Positions 31,983 through 40,957 of a stretch of DNA of 50,626 nucleotides are shown here, piece by piece. Origin of the DNA: Nitrospirota bacterium (GTDB taxonomy: Bacteria > Nitrospirota > UBA9217); the NCBI GenBank assembly GCA_020052615.1, contig JAGVOT010000021.1, forward strand, positions 1 through 50,626, given 5' to 3'. The position numbers and the translations under genes are program-made. Each line of letters opens with the position of its first letter. Within the stretch, counting starts at the first letter, position 1. The notes below the pieces were generated by a model. That model worked only from the letters and a program-made list of their open reading frames with translations, was not told the DNA's origin and did not search any database.

Positions 31983-33964
31983 TCGCTCTCTCCCCTCTTC
32001 AACAGATCAGCCGCCGAATCGAGCTCCCGGTGAGCTCCCAGCAGCACCAGGATGTCGTCTACCTGGAGGGTGAACTCCGCGCCCGGATTGGTGAGCGCTT
32101 CTCCGCCCCGCACGATGGCGATGACCGTGGCTCCCGACGACCGTCTGATGTCCAGGTCCCTCAAGGTCTTCCCCAGGCAGGCCCAGTCCGGCTGGACCTG
32201 GAGGTTGTCGACCGTGGCCGCGGCGAACAAAGCGGCGATCCGGCCGATCTTCTCCTGGTCCAGGGAGATGCCCCGCAGCATCTTATACCCGTCGAACCGC
32301 ACGAGGCTGATCTGGTTGGCGATGATGTTCCCCGGCACATGGTAGAGATGGAGGACCCGGGAGAATATCTCGATGGAGGTCTCGAACTCCTCGGCGATGA
32401 CCTGGTCGGCGCCGAGATCCTTGAGCTCATCGACCTCGGCGGAATATCGCGTCCGGACGAGAATAAAAATAGCGGGGTTCAGCCTTCGCACGATCCGGAT
32501 CGCCAGGCGCGTGGCGGCGAAGTCCGAGATCGCGAACACGATTGCCCGGGCGCAGGGGATGCCGGCCCGTACGAGAACATCCTCCCGCGTGATGTCGCCG
32601 TAGATGATGGGTTCGCCTTCATCGCGCGCCTTCCGGATGGTGTCGGCATTCACCTCGAGCACGCTGTAGGGAATGCGTGTGGCCTTGAGGGTCCGGGCGA
32701 GGTTCCTGCCGTTGAGTCCGTATCCGGCGATGATCGTATGTCCCGTGAGGGCGCAGATGGCGGGCTGCTCGGAGGTCTCGGGCTTGAACAGACGGAGGCG
32801 GTTCACGACCCAGGGCGCCGCCTGCATGATGAAGGGCGTCCCTATCATGGTGAGGATCGAAGTGTTGATGAACGCCTGAAAGGTATCGCCGCCAATAAGG
32901 CCGAACCGGGCGCCCTGGTCTGCGAGGAGAAAGGAAAATTCCCCGACCTGGGCGAGGGCGAGGCCTGCCAGGAGCGCTGAGCGGACGGGATACTGGAGGA
33001 CGGCGGCGGTTGCGGTCACGAGGCCGGTCTTGAGCAGGGCGAGGCAGGTCGTCAGGCCGATGAGGAGCGGCCAGTGCGCCAGAAAATAATCCGTCTTGAG
33101 CAGCATCCCGATGGAGATGAAGAAGATGCTGGCGAAATAGTCCCTGAAGGGAAGGATGTCGGCAACGATGTGGTGACTGTACTCCGATTCCGCGATGATC
33201 AGACCGGCGAGGAACGCGCCCAGTGCCAGGGAAAGTCCGAGGCTGAAGGTGATCCAGGCGGTGCCGAGGCAGAGCAGGACCACGAGGAGGAACAGCATCT
33301 CCCGGTTCCTCAGGCGGACCACCTGGTGAAGCAGGAGCGGAACGACCTGCCGGGCGGCCAGGAACACGACCACCAGCCCCAGGACGGCCTTGCCCAGGCT
33401 TGTGACGATGGAAAGCGGGGTGATGGCGCCGGCAGACCCTGCTTCGCCCAGGATGGGCAGCAGGAGCATCATCGGCACGACGGCCATGTCCTGGAACAGC
33501 AGGACGCCGATGGCGAGCCTGCCGTGAGCCGTGTCCAGCTCGGCCCGGTCCGAATACATCTTGAGCACGATGGCGGTGCTGCTGAGCGAAGCGAGGAACC
33601 CGAAGAACAGCGCCTGGGTCATCGGATAGCCAAAGAGCAGCGCGATGCCCATGACCGCTGTGGTTGTCAGAACGACCTGGGTCCCGCCGCCGAAGAGGAA
33701 CTGCCGGCCGGATCGCATGATGTCCTCAAGGGAGAACTCGAGCCCCACCGTGAAAAGAAGCAGGACGACGCCGACATCGGCCAGCCGCTCGACGACCCGG
33801 GTCTCGGTGATGACCGCCGCCCCGTGGGGGCCGATGAGCACGCCGGTAATGAGGAATCCGACCAGCGCCGGCAGCTTCGCTTTATGAAAGAGGAAGGTGA
33901 TCGGGAGCGATACGGCAAGGAGGATGATGAGCTCCCGGAGGATGGTGATCTCGCTGTCCTGCAT
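31940..33964 (-). CDS. KefB/KefC-type monovalent cation:proton antiporter (CPA2)
   Basis: 674 residues. About 385 residues of membrane domain with 12-13 helices (PALVGFLITGVLIGPHG, LFFGFLASLSSTAIVLK, GVLLFQDMAVVP containing the conserved FQD, SLGLSLALGAFLAGLIIAES) then a TrkA-N/RCK domain (HTIIAGYGLNGRNLARTLKAT, about 415-535) and a TrkA-C domain (about 580-660). It exchanges K+ or Na+ for H+ under nucleotide control. ATG 33964 is preferred to an upstream TTG at 33973; no SD is visible. The very C-terminus is derived from a low-complexity array. Confidence 0.93.
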   Translation of the reverse strand: MQDSEITILRELIILLAVSLPITFLFHKAKLPALVGFLITGVLIGPHGAAVITETRVVERLADVGVVLLLFTVGLEFSLEDIMRSGRQFLFGGGTQVVLTTTAVMGIALLFGYPMTQALFFGFLASLSSTAIVLKMYSDRAELDTAHGRLAIGVLLFQDMAVVPMMLLLPILGEAGSAGAITPLSIVTSLGKAVLGLVVVFLAARQVVPLLLHQVVRLRNREMLFLLVVLLCLGTAWITFSLGLSLALGAFLAGLIIAESEYSHHIVADILPFRDYFASIFFISIGMLLKTDYFLAHWPLLIGLTTCLALLKTGLVTATAAVLQYPVRSALLAGLALAQVGEFSFLLADQGARFGLIGGDTFQAFINTSILTMIGTPFIMQAAPWVVNRLRLFKPETSEQPAICALTGHTIIAGYGLNGRNLARTLKATRIPYSVLEVNADTIRKARDEGEPIIYGDITREDVLVRAGIPCARAIVFAISDFAATRLAIRIVRRLNPAIFILVRTRYSAEVDELKDLGADQVIAEEFETSIEIFSRVLHLYHVPGNIIANQISLVRFDGYKMLRGISLDQEKIGRIAALFAAATVDNLQVQPDWACLGKTLRDLDIRRSSGATVIAIVRGGEALTNPGAEFTLQVDDILVLLGAHRELDSAADLLKRGESEADAGTNTSDKETR

Positions 33965-33995
33965 AGAATTCAATCATATCATACTTTGAACAAAT

Positions 33996-34030
33996 AAAAA
34001 AACCCTCACGGGAATCCCGTGAGGGTTTTT
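33996..34030. terminator. bidirectional terminator
   Basis: AACCCTCACGGG-AAT-CCCGTGAGGGTT is a perfect 12-base stem with A-runs on one side and T-runs on the other. It lies between the triheme cytochrome gene and the antiporter start. Confidence 0.9.
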
Positions 34031-34050
34031 GCTGCCGGATAATGACATGC

Positions 34051-34359
34051 TTACTTCTTGTGGCACTTTGCGCAATCCTTTGCACCAAAGGCCTTGCCGC
34101 CGTCCTTGTGGCAGGTGCCGCAGAACTTGCCGGCATTGATGTCCTTCATGGTGATTGCGGCGCCGCCCTTCTTCATGGCAAACACGCCCGGATGACAATC
34201 AGCGCACTTCAGGCCCTTGTCCGCATGAGCCTTTCCGTCGAACACGACCTTGCCGCCCTTTGCGTACTCCACGGTCTTGCCGGCCGGAACTGCGAAGGCC
34301 GTCATGGCCAGCGCGAACGAAACAACAACTACGATCGCAAATACGAATATCTTCTTCAT
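34051..34359 (-). CDS. periplasmic triheme cytochrome c7-type protein
   Basis: 102 residues. Signal peptide MKKIFVFAIVVVVSFALAMTAFA. Haem sites CADCH, CGTCH and CAKCH with the extra His ligands expected for bis-His haems (GKAHADKG, HPGVFAMKKG). Closely related to the triheme protein at 11066-11404. Small c7 cytochromes of this type carry electrons between inner-membrane quinol dehydrogenases and outer conduits. AGGAGG before ATG 34359. It follows the 11-heme gene by about 80 bases and ends in a strong terminator, so the two are probably one unit. Confidence 0.93.
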   Translation of the reverse strand: MKKIFVFAIVVVVSFALAMTAFAVPAGKTVEYAKGGKVVFDGKAHADKGLKCADCHPGVFAMKKGGAAITMKDINAGKFCGTCHKDGGKAFGAKDCAKCHKK

Positions 34360-34439
34360 CTGTGTTTCACCTCCTTTCGCTGTAAAATGGAATTCCGCTT
34401 GATTCCTATGCTCTTGAGACACCGTAAATCATAAAAGGC

Positions 34440-35456
34440 CTAGAAGAAAGCCTTGGGGCTTCTGTATGCATGGCACTGGACGCAGTCCCTCTTGGCCGAG
34501 GCTTCGGTGACCCTCCAGAGGTGCGGCTTATGGCAGTCCTTGCACTGCATGTCCATGGCAAGGTGGACGGCATGCTTGCCGACCTTGGGCACATTGGAAT
34601 GACAGCTGAGACAGTGGCCGCTCCCCGGCTTGACCTTGCCCTGGGTATGGGGCTTGTGACATTCATAGCAGTAGAACTGCATGGGCGCCTTTTCGTCGAA
34701 GGTGATCTTCACGGCCTTCTTGATCGTGGCGGCCTCAGGCTGGAAGAACCGCACGTCCATGGTCGCGTCATCCTTCAAACGCTTCTTGATGCTCTCGTCG
34801 GCGCTGTGACAATAGAGGCACTTCATGCGCCCCGGTTTCAGGTCCTTGGTGCGGTCCGTATGGCAGTTGAGGCAGGCCAGGCCCCCCATACCCTCGCCGT
34901 GCACCATCTTGCCTTCATGGCATTTCGTGCAGAACTTTTCCGTCGGAAGAAAATGATGGAGGCCCGATTTGTCGGCCTTTACCTCGCCGTGACATTCGGT
35001 GCACTCGAGCTGTTCCATGTATACATGCTTGGCATGGAACAGCGACTTGTTGATCCGCGTCGCCTTCTTCGAGGTGTGACACTCGTTGCATATCTTCGAG
35101 GGAACGATCACATTCTCTTTATGACGCTCGGGCACCTTGGTAGGCCGGTGCATCACGAAGCTGATGAGCAGCTGGTTCTGCTCCGGGATCGTCAGGTGGT
35201 GACAGTCATGGCAGTTGAGCTTCGAGTGTTCGCTCTTTGCCCAGCTGTCATAGGCCTCCTGCATAAGGTGGCAGCCGACGCAGAACTTCGGATTGTTCTG
35301 CGTGAAATCGTAGAATTTGTATGCAACGAATCCGCCCCCCCCGACGATGATCAGGAACAGCGATACGATCAACACCTTTGCCTTGAGCGTCAGCGGCTCC
35401 TGAAGCCGGTCCTTCGCCCATTGAAGCTTTTCCTTGGACCAATCGAAAACCTTCAT
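34440..35456 (-). CDS. membrane-anchored 11-heme cytochrome c, NapC/NirT-like N-terminus
   Basis: 338 residues. One N-terminal helix (AKVLIVSLFLIIVGGGGFVAY, about 28-48) then eleven CxxCH sites: CVGCH, CHDCH, CNECH, CTECH, CTKCH, CLNCH, CLYCH, CYECH, CLSCH, CKDCH, CVQCH. The first part (FCVGCHLMQEAYDSWAKSEHSKLNCHDCHH) resembles NapC/NrfH quinol dehydrogenases, which take electrons from menaquinol; the rest extends the haem chain. A fused quinol dehydrogenase and electron wire is the likely role. The gene is separated from the NrfD unit by about 220 bases. Confidence 0.92.
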   Translation of the reverse strand: MKVFDWSKEKLQWAKDRLQEPLTLKAKVLIVSLFLIIVGGGGFVAYKFYDFTQNNPKFCVGCHLMQEAYDSWAKSEHSKLNCHDCHHLTIPEQNQLLISFVMHRPTKVPERHKENVIVPSKICNECHTSKKATRINKSLFHAKHVYMEQLECTECHGEVKADKSGLHHFLPTEKFCTKCHEGKMVHGEGMGGLACLNCHTDRTKDLKPGRMKCLYCHSADESIKKRLKDDATMDVRFFQPEAATIKKAVKITFDEKAPMQFYCYECHKPHTQGKVKPGSGHCLSCHSNVPKVGKHAVHLAMDMQCKDCHKPHLWRVTEASAKRDCVQCHAYRSPKAFF

Positions 35457-35612
35457 TCCCCCCCCTGTATCTTCCAGACTAAGCCCGAGTTTATATCATG
35501 AAGGACCGGCGATGTCAATAGCTATCATACTGGAGCATTGACAGGGTCCGGCTTTCCTAATATTATTTGTTTGGCAGAAAATCAAAGGATTTCCCGTCCT
35601 TGGAACCAAGGA

Positions 35613-35639
35613 AAGGGCGGGGTACGATACCCCGCCCTT
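35613..35639. terminator. hairpin after the NrfD gene
   Basis: AAGGGCGGGGTA-CGA-TACCCCGCCCTT, perfect 12-base stem 37 bases past the NrfD stop. The T-tract is weak, so termination is probable rather than certain. The rest of 35457-35675 holds no gene. Confidence 0.65.
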
Positions 35640-35675
35640 CTGGTAAATATGTGGCCGCTGAGCGTCCGCGCAGTT

Positions 35676-36926
35676 TTAATGTTCCTGTTTTGCGTCCCCG
35701 AACACCGGGAACACATAACTGATCAAATAGAACAACACAAAGGGCATGGCAAAGATGCTGAGCGCCCCGCCCAATCCTTCTTTAAAGGTCTCCCAGTCAT
35801 GCGGTATGATCGGAAGGGTGTAATGCATGAATCCGGCAAAGGTCAGCGAGAAGGCCTGGCCGCCGATCACGACGTTCCACCGCATCATGAAAACGCCGAA
35901 CAGCACGAGCAGCACGCCCAGGATCGATCTCTTCACCGTGAGCCCGGGGACCAGGAACAGGATCAGCGGGATCAGGTTGCCGATGCCGTACTGCATGATG
36001 AAGATATCATAGAAGTCGCGCTCATAGATGACCGTGCGCAGCACGTCCCAGGACTTGACCGCCGTGTATCCCCGGAAGATGAGGTCCAGCAGCTCCAGGG
36101 TGATCGCCAGGACCAGGAAGAGCACCAGGTACTTCGACGTCATCTTGACGACATGCATCTCGGCGCCTTTCACCTCTTCCAGCGACATCTGCCAGGGCTT
36201 TCGGGCCCGCTTGATCATGAACTTCCGGTACTCCATCACGACAATATACGTGAGCATGCAGAGGGCGATGCCTGACACAATCGCCGACATGATGAAGATG
36301 ACCGGCATGAGGGGCGTCATCCAGAGTGCATTCGCCTTGACCGAGCCGAAAATGAAACCGGCGTAGCCGTGGAGGAAGCAGGCGACCGGAATGCCGACGC
36401 CGGCAAGGACCTTGATCGCCTTCTCGTCCCGGTGGAGAGCCTCTTCGCTCACATCATAGACGCCGAGGGTCAGCGTGCAGTACAACAGGTATTCCAGCCA
36501 CTGGATCATGTTCTTGTCCTGCAGCTCCCGCAAGGCCAGGGCCTTGACAACGAAATGCTTGCGATAGAGGAACCAGAGCTCCGAGGCAACGATGGCCCCG
36601 TAGGTGAAGAACACGATGCCGAATGCGGCGATGGCCGACGTGAAGTGCGGCGTCATCATGACATTGATGCCCCGGAAGGGATACTGGAGATGGAGCATGA
36701 TCGGCATGGGGGCGGCGAACAGCAGGGCAAAGGAGAACACCAGGGCGAACCGGGCGATCTCCTTGAGCTCCTTGATGCCGAACACGTGGTACAGCGACGA
36801 CAGCACGAAGGCGCCCGCCACGAGCCCCGTCATGAACGGGTACATGACGATCTGGACGCTCCAGTAGATGTACTCATTGGGATAGGTGAACAGCTCTTTC
36901 AGGGTCCATATTTCACCGTGTACCAT
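35676..36926 (-). CDS. NrfD/PsrC-type integral membrane subunit
   Basis: 416 residues with about ten hydrophobic helices, beginning near WSVQIVMYPFMTGLVAGAFVLSSLYH. It is the quinone-interacting subunit of a complex iron-sulphur membrane oxidoreductase. The gene starts two bases after the ferredoxin gene, which itself is two bases after the tetraheme gene, a tightly coupled trio. Length is greater than minimal NrfD (about 320), closer to the HybB/DsrP/ActC side of the family. No catalytic molybdopterin subunit is present. Confidence 0.9.
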   Translation of the reverse strand: MVHGEIWTLKELFTYPNEYIYWSVQIVMYPFMTGLVAGAFVLSSLYHVFGIKELKEIARFALVFSFALLFAAPMPIMLHLQYPFRGINVMMTPHFTSAIAAFGIVFFTYGAIVASELWFLYRKHFVVKALALRELQDKNMIQWLEYLLYCTLTLGVYDVSEEALHRDEKAIKVLAGVGIPVACFLHGYAGFIFGSVKANALWMTPLMPVIFIMSAIVSGIALCMLTYIVVMEYRKFMIKRARKPWQMSLEEVKGAEMHVVKMTSKYLVLFLVLAITLELLDLIFRGYTAVKSWDVLRTVIYERDFYDIFIMQYGIGNLIPLILFLVPGLTVKRSILGVLLVLFGVFMMRWNVVIGGQAFSLTFAGFMHYTLPIIPHDWETFKEGLGGALSIFAMPFVLFYLISYVFPVFGDAKQEH

Positions 36927-36928
36927 GA

Positions 36929-37705
36929 TTATTTCACCTCCTTGCTGAGTCCGATATAGTAGACCTGCGGTTTGGTGCCGTATTCTTCCTTGAGGACCGA
37001 TACACGTTCATCCTCGATGATCCGCGTGACCGGGTCGTTCGGGTCGAGCAGGTTGCCGATGCGCCGCGCGCCGAAGGGACAGGCATCCACGCAGGCGGGT
37101 TTCATGCCCGCGCCGAGCCGGTGGTAGCAGAAGGTGCATTTTTCCGCGGTGTGGTAGACGGGATGGAAGAACCGGACGCCGTAGGGGCAGGCCATGATGC
37201 AGTAGCCGCAGCCGATGCACCAGGTGCGGTCCACGAGCACCACGCCGTCCTTTGCCTGGTAGGTCGCGCCCACGGGGCAGACCTGCACGCAGGGGGGGTT
37301 CTCGCACTGGTTGCAGAGCTTGGGAACGAAGAAGGCCTTGGAGATGTCCTCGGGCTTGATGACCCTCTTATGCCCGTGCCCTTCGTCGATGTCGGGACTG
37401 GTGAAGCCGTCCCGCGCCGCCTTGGGAGAGTCGGCATGGACCTTGCCGTCCTTGGTGACAACGTACCGCTCGACCCAGGTCCGCGAGACGTTGGCGTCGT
37501 AGGGGATCTCGTTCTCCTGTTTGCACGCCTTGACGCAGAGGCCGCATCCGACGCATTTATGGGTGTCGACGAGGAAGACCCAGCGCAGGCCCTTCTTCTT
37601 TGCCTCCTCGGGCGTACCGCCGTGCACAACGGTCAGACCCGTGGGGACGGCCATGCCGGCGGCGCCGATGAGAGAATATTTCAGGAATTTCCGTCTCGTG
37701 ATCAT
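36929..37705 (-). CDS. Tat-exported four-cluster ferredoxin subunit (NrfC/DsrO/HybA type)
   Basis: 258 residues. N-terminus MITRRKFLKYSLIGAAGMAVPTG has the twin-arginine motif RRKFLK. Four cysteine clusters: CVGCGLCVKACKQEN; CNQCENPPCVQVCPVGA; CIGCGYCIMACPYG; and CTFC with PACVDACPFGA. It would pass electrons between the NrfD subunit and the tetraheme cytochrome on the periplasmic face, folded and exported by Tat; tatA and tatC are in the same window. Confidence 0.95.
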   Translation of the reverse strand: MITRRKFLKYSLIGAAGMAVPTGLTVVHGGTPEEAKKKGLRWVFLVDTHKCVGCGLCVKACKQENEIPYDANVSRTWVERYVVTKDGKVHADSPKAARDGFTSPDIDEGHGHKRVIKPEDISKAFFVPKLCNQCENPPCVQVCPVGATYQAKDGVVLVDRTWCIGCGYCIMACPYGVRFFHPVYHTAEKCTFCYHRLGAGMKPACVDACPFGARRIGNLLDPNDPVTRIIEDERVSVLKEEYGTKPQVYYIGLSKEVK

Positions 37706-37707
37706 GG

Positions 37708-38202
37708 TTAGGCACCTCCCAGCCTGGGACTATGGGGATTGTGGCACGCCACGCATTCCATGCCCGGATTATGCTTTTCCGGATCGGCAAATCCCCTGAT
37801 CTTCGCCCGGTCGCTGGTGGGATAGGCCAGTTTTACATGGCAGCGGTAGCACTGTTCCCTGCTCCTGTCGATGGCGAGCTTGGGCAGCTTGTCCGCATCG
37901 TAATGGAGGACCCCTTCTTCCGTGCCGGCGGGACCGTGGCAGTTCTCGCACATGATGATGCGATGGGCGGACTTGTTGATGCTGGCGTACTTGTCGGAAT
38001 GGCAGTCCTTGCAGTACTCCTTGCCCTGGTACTTGATCTTGAAATCCTTCCAGAACTGCTCGTCACTTTTCCGGTGCCAGCTGTACATGTAGCCGCGCTC
38101 GTACACACCGAAGTCCTTGGGCACGTAGAAGTACCGGGCGACGAGGATCAGGGCCACGATGCCGATCACGACGATCAGCGGCCGGAACACATGGTTGTTC
38201 AT
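37708..38202 (-). CDS. membrane-anchored tetraheme cytochrome c
   Basis: 164 residues. N-terminal anchor (FRPLIVVIGIVALILVARYF) followed by four haem sites: CKDCH, CENCH, CYRCH, CVACH, with additional His available as distal ligands. First of the cytochrome-ferredoxin-NrfD trio, and likely the electron exit or entry site. GGGGAGG upstream fixes ATG 38202; a longer open frame upstream overlaps atpI and is not used. Confidence 0.93.
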   Translation of the reverse strand: MNNHVFRPLIVVIGIVALILVARYFYVPKDFGVYERGYMYSWHRKSDEQFWKDFKIKYQGKEYCKDCHSDKYASINKSAHRIIMCENCHGPAGTEEGVLHYDADKLPKLAIDRSREQCYRCHVKLAYPTSDRAKIRGFADPEKHNPGMECVACHNPHSPRLGGA

Positions 38203-38252
38203 GAAGCGCCTCCCCTTCCTATAATTGATGATTTTCGCATATGGTGCGGAAA

Positions 38253-38693
38253 TTACGTCAGGTCTTTCTTTTGTCCCGCCACCAGGCCGTATCCCTGCCA
38301 CAGGATCGCGCCGAAGCAACAGGTCAATCCGAGAACGAGACCGACGAGGTGGACCCACTCGTTCTTGATGACCACGAACAGGACAACGAATATCGCGGAA
38401 AGCTTCAGGACATTGAGGACGGCTGCGGCGATGTTGGCGAGCAAGCTCGATGTCCCCTGCCGCAGGTAGACGCGTTCCACGGCATAGGCAAGCCACCGGA
38501 AATTGAGCACCCCCAGGCCGCCGCCCACGAGCACTCCGGCGGGCACGGTCCACGGTGAAAGCCCCGGCCACGCGGTCATCTGGACGGCAACGGCGGCTGC
38601 GGTGCCGAAACCGGTCAGGATCGCGGTCTTCTTCGCGACGCCCGTTGCAACAGCAGTCGCCGAATGTTGAACCGTTGTGGTCTTACCGGTCAT
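38253..38693 (-). CDS. atpI: AtpI-like ATP synthase accessory protein
   Basis: 146 residues with four hydrophobic segments (TAILTGFGTAAAVAVQM, GVLVGGGLGVLNFRWLAYAVE, VLNVLKLSAIFVVLFVVI, LVGLVLGLTCCFGAILW) matching the ATP synthase I chain family. AtpI aids assembly of the c-ring. Its start overlaps the end of atpZ by 11 bases. Unusually, atpB and atpE do not follow; the cytochrome operon does, 50 bases downstream. Confidence 0.8.
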   Translation of the reverse strand: MTGKTTTVQHSATAVATGVAKKTAILTGFGTAAAVAVQMTAWPGLSPWTVPAGVLVGGGLGVLNFRWLAYAVERVYLRQGTSSLLANIAAAVLNVLKLSAIFVVLFVVIKNEWVHLVGLVLGLTCCFGAILWQGYGLVAGQKKDLT

Positions 38694-38934
38694 GGTGCCC
38701 CTTGTCGTCCGGCTTGTCCAGGTCCATGAGCCTCCGGGTCTGATCGTAAAGGTTCTTGAAGCCGGCTGCAATACCGAGCAGCAGAAAGGCCAGCGTGAGC
38801 CACGGTGTCGTGTTGAAAAGGCCGTCGAGATAATGCCCGGCATAGTACCCGATGACCGTGGCGACCACCAGGGTGATGCCGACCGTGCTCAGCGCGCCGA
38901 GCGAACGGAGAAGCTTTCGGTCCTTTTCTTCCAT
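38683..38934 (-). CDS. atpZ: AtpZ-like small membrane protein
   Basis: 83 residues. Two membrane helices (LSTVGITLVVATVIGYYAGHYLD and LTLAFLLLGIAAGFKNLY) flanked by charged ends, the layout of AtpZ, often found upstream of atpI. AtpZ with AtpI is linked to ATP synthase function and Mg2+ handling in some bacteria. No SD is visible before ATG 38934. A G-quadruplex motif at 38949-38963 lies 15 bases upstream. Confidence 0.8.
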   Translation of the reverse strand: MEEKDRKLLRSLGALSTVGITLVVATVIGYYAGHYLDGLFNTTPWLTLAFLLLGIAAGFKNLYDQTRRLMDLDKPDDKGHHDR

Positions 38935-38948
38935 GGTTCAAGACCCGA

Positions 38949-38963
38949 GGGTGGGAGGGTGGG
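38949..38963 (+). other. G-quadruplex motif
   Basis: GGGTGGGAGGGTGGG: four G3 tracts with one-base loops, the most stable arrangement for a parallel quadruplex. It is in the plus strand, the template for the leftward atpZ transcript, close to its start codon. The whole gap 38935-39052 is low-complexity, G-rich on the left and the complementary C/T-rich (CCTACCTTCTTACC) on the right. Confidence 0.75.
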
Positions 38964-39052
38964 ATGCTGGGAAGGTATGAAGCCGCTGCAGCCCCATTTG
39001 CCCTTACCCGGAGTCCTACCTTCTTACCTTCCTACCATCTCACCTTCTGCCG

Positions 39053-40336
39053 TTATAGTGCTTTCAGGCTCTTCCGCGCCGCTTCGACGGTCTTGTTGAT
39101 GTCCGACTTCGAATGGGCCAGGGACAGGAACGCGGCTTCGAACTGCGACGGAGCCAGGTTCACGCCGTTCGCGAGCATGGAACGGAAGAACTTGCCGAAC
39201 CTCGCCGTGTCCGAGGTCTTGGCGCTTGCGAAGTCCTTCACCTTCTGGTCCGTGAAGAACGTGGTGAACATGGAGCCGACGCGGTTGATAGTCGCGGGAA
39301 TGCCGGCTTCGTTCGCGGCGACCCGGAGCCCCTTTTCGAGGTCGGCGGACATCTTTTCAAGGGTCTTGTACACGCCCGGTTTGGAAAGGAGCTTCAAGGT
39401 CTCGATGCCGGCCGTCATGGCGAGGGGGTTCCCTGACAGCGTGCCGGCCTGATAGATGGGCCCGAGGGGCGAGATCTTCTCCATGATCTCCCGTTTTCCG
39501 CCGTAAGCGCCCACCGGCAGGCCGCCGCCGATCACCTTGCCCAGCGTGGTCAGGTCGGGTTTGATCTTGTAAAGCTGCTGTGCGCCGCCATAGGCAACGC
39601 GGAAGCCGGTCATCACCTCGTCGAAGATCAGGACAATGCCGTACTGATCGCAGACCTGGCGGAGCCCTTCATGGAAACCCGGCTCGGGCGGCACGCAGCC
39701 CATATTCCCCACCACGGGCTCCACGATGATGCAGGCGATCCGCTCGCCCTCCCGCGAACAGATGTCCCGAACGGCCGCAAGGTCGTTGAACGCCACGGTC
39801 AGCGTATGCATCGCCAGGTCGGCCGGCACGCCCGGGCTGTCCGGAAGGCCGAAGGTCGCCACACCGCTGCCGGCCTTCACGAGCAGGCTGTCGCCATGAC
39901 CGTGATAGCAGCCGTCGAACTTGAGGATCCTGTCCCTTCCCGTGAACCCTCGGGCCGCGCGGATGGCGCTCATCGTCGCTTCCGTGCCGGAGCTCACCAT
40001 GCGCACCAGCTCGATGGAGGGAACCGCCTTCTTCACCATCTTCGCCAGGATGATCTCGAGTTCCGTCGGCGCGCCGAAGCTCGTTCCGTCGGCAATGGCC
40101 TTTTTCAGCGCTGCGGTCACTTTCGGGTGTGCGTGCCCCAGGATCGCGGGGCCCCAGGAGAGAACGTAGTCGATGTAGGATTTGCCGTCGGCGTCGTAGA
40201 CCTTGGATCCCTTCGCCCGCTTGATGAAGATCGGATCGCCGCCCACCGAACAGAACGCGCGGACGGGGCTGTTCACGCCTCCGGGGATGTGCTTCTTCGC
40301 CTCTTCGAACAGCTTCTTCGATCGTGTTCCTGCCAT
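39053..40336 (-). CDS. hemL: glutamate-1-semialdehyde 2,1-aminomutase
   Basis: Makes 5-aminolevulinate in the C5 route to haem and other tetrapyrroles. 427 residues. [83 protein letters not shown] and the PLP Lys in [17 protein letters not shown] are all present. ATG 40336 is used (GGAGG 11 bases upstream); an in-frame GTG six codons earlier overlaps that SD. Promoter at 40397-40425. Confidence 0.97.
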   Translation of the reverse strand: MAGTRSKKLFEEAKKHIPGGVNSPVRAFCSVGGDPIFIKRAKGSKVYDADGKSYIDYVLSWGPAILGHAHPKVTAALKKAIADGTSFGAPTELEIILAKMVKKAVPSIELVRMVSSGTEATMSAIRAARGFTGRDRILKFDGCYHGHGDSLLVKAGSGVATFGLPDSPGVPADLAMHTLTVAFNDLAAVRDICSREGERIACIIVEPVVGNMGCVPPEPGFHEGLRQVCDQYGIVLIFDEVMTGFRVAYGGAQQLYKIKPDLTTLGKVIGGGLPVGAYGGKREIMEKISPLGPIYQAGTLSGNPLAMTAGIETLKLLSKPGVYKTLEKMSADLEKGLRVAANEAGIPATINRVGSMFTTFFTDQKVKDFASAKTSDTARFGKFFRSMLANGVNLAPSQFEAAFLSLAHSKSDINKTVEAARKSLKAL

Positions 40337-40396
40337 GACGGTCAATTCCTCCACGCGCTGATCTCGTACTGCGGAACGAATGATTATATCCTATGT

Positions 40397-40425
40397 GTTA
40401 TAAATGAACCGCCGATAAGAGTCAA
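40397..40425 (-). promoter_or_regulatory. hemL promoter
   Basis: Minus strand TTGACT (40425-40420), 17-base spacer, TATAAC (40402-40397). Confidence 0.6.
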
Positions 40426-40474
40426 CGAAAAAGGAAATTTCGCGAAGTAACCAGAGGTGAAAAAGATCTGACAA

Positions 40475-40957
40475 TTACAATTTGGCAATGAAGTCGGCAA
40501 CAGCCGCCGCGTCGTTCCAGTCGAAGCGCGGCACCGGGGCATCGAACGGGGCGCTGCTCACCAGCGCGATGATGGAAGGATCGTTCAGGCAGAGCGGCTG
40601 CCGCCCCGAGACGCCGCTGCGGAAGACCTCGATGCGGTTCGGGCCGTCCAGCTTGAAGCCTTCCCGGATCACAATGTCGGCGTCCTCAACGAACGGCGCC
40701 AGTTCTTCCAGCGCCGGCTGCGTCACCGGCCGCTTCATCACCGCCACGCTGTCCGGACCCACCAGCACCACCGTATCAGCGCCCGCCTCCCGGAACCGCC
40801 ACGAATCCTTGCCCGGCCGGTCGAGGTCGAAGCCCTTCGATGCGTGCTTGATCACGGCCACGCGCAGGCCGCGCGCCTTCAGGATGCGCACGACCTTCTC
40901 GATGAGGGTTGTTTTGCCGCTGTTGGACGATGCTGCGATGAAGGAAACGGTCTTCAT
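40475..40957 (-). CDS. mobB: molybdopterin-guanine dinucleotide biosynthesis protein B
   Basis: 160 residues. P-loop ASSNSGKTTLIEKVV at the N-terminus and the MobB signature VAVIKHASKGFDLDRPGKDSWRFREAGAD, then a Walker-B-like DADIVIREGFK. MobB binds GTP and assists MobA in attaching GMP to molybdopterin, so molybdoenzymes should exist elsewhere in the genome. It lies between hemL and tatC without tight coupling. Confidence 0.92.
   Translation of the reverse strand: MKTVSFIAASSNSGKTTLIEKVVRILKARGLRVAVIKHASKGFDLDRPGKDSWRFREAGADTVVLVGPDSVAVMKRPVTQPALEELAPFVEDADIVIREGFKLDGPNRIEVFRSGVSGRQPLCLNDPSIIALVSSAPFDAPVPRFDWNDAAAVADFIAKL

Noticed and set aside
32030-33997. Long plus-strand frames opposite the antiporter
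   Set aside because: Highly charged, His/Asp/Gly-rich shadow translations without domains; the minus strand encodes a clear CPA2 antiporter with TrkA domains.
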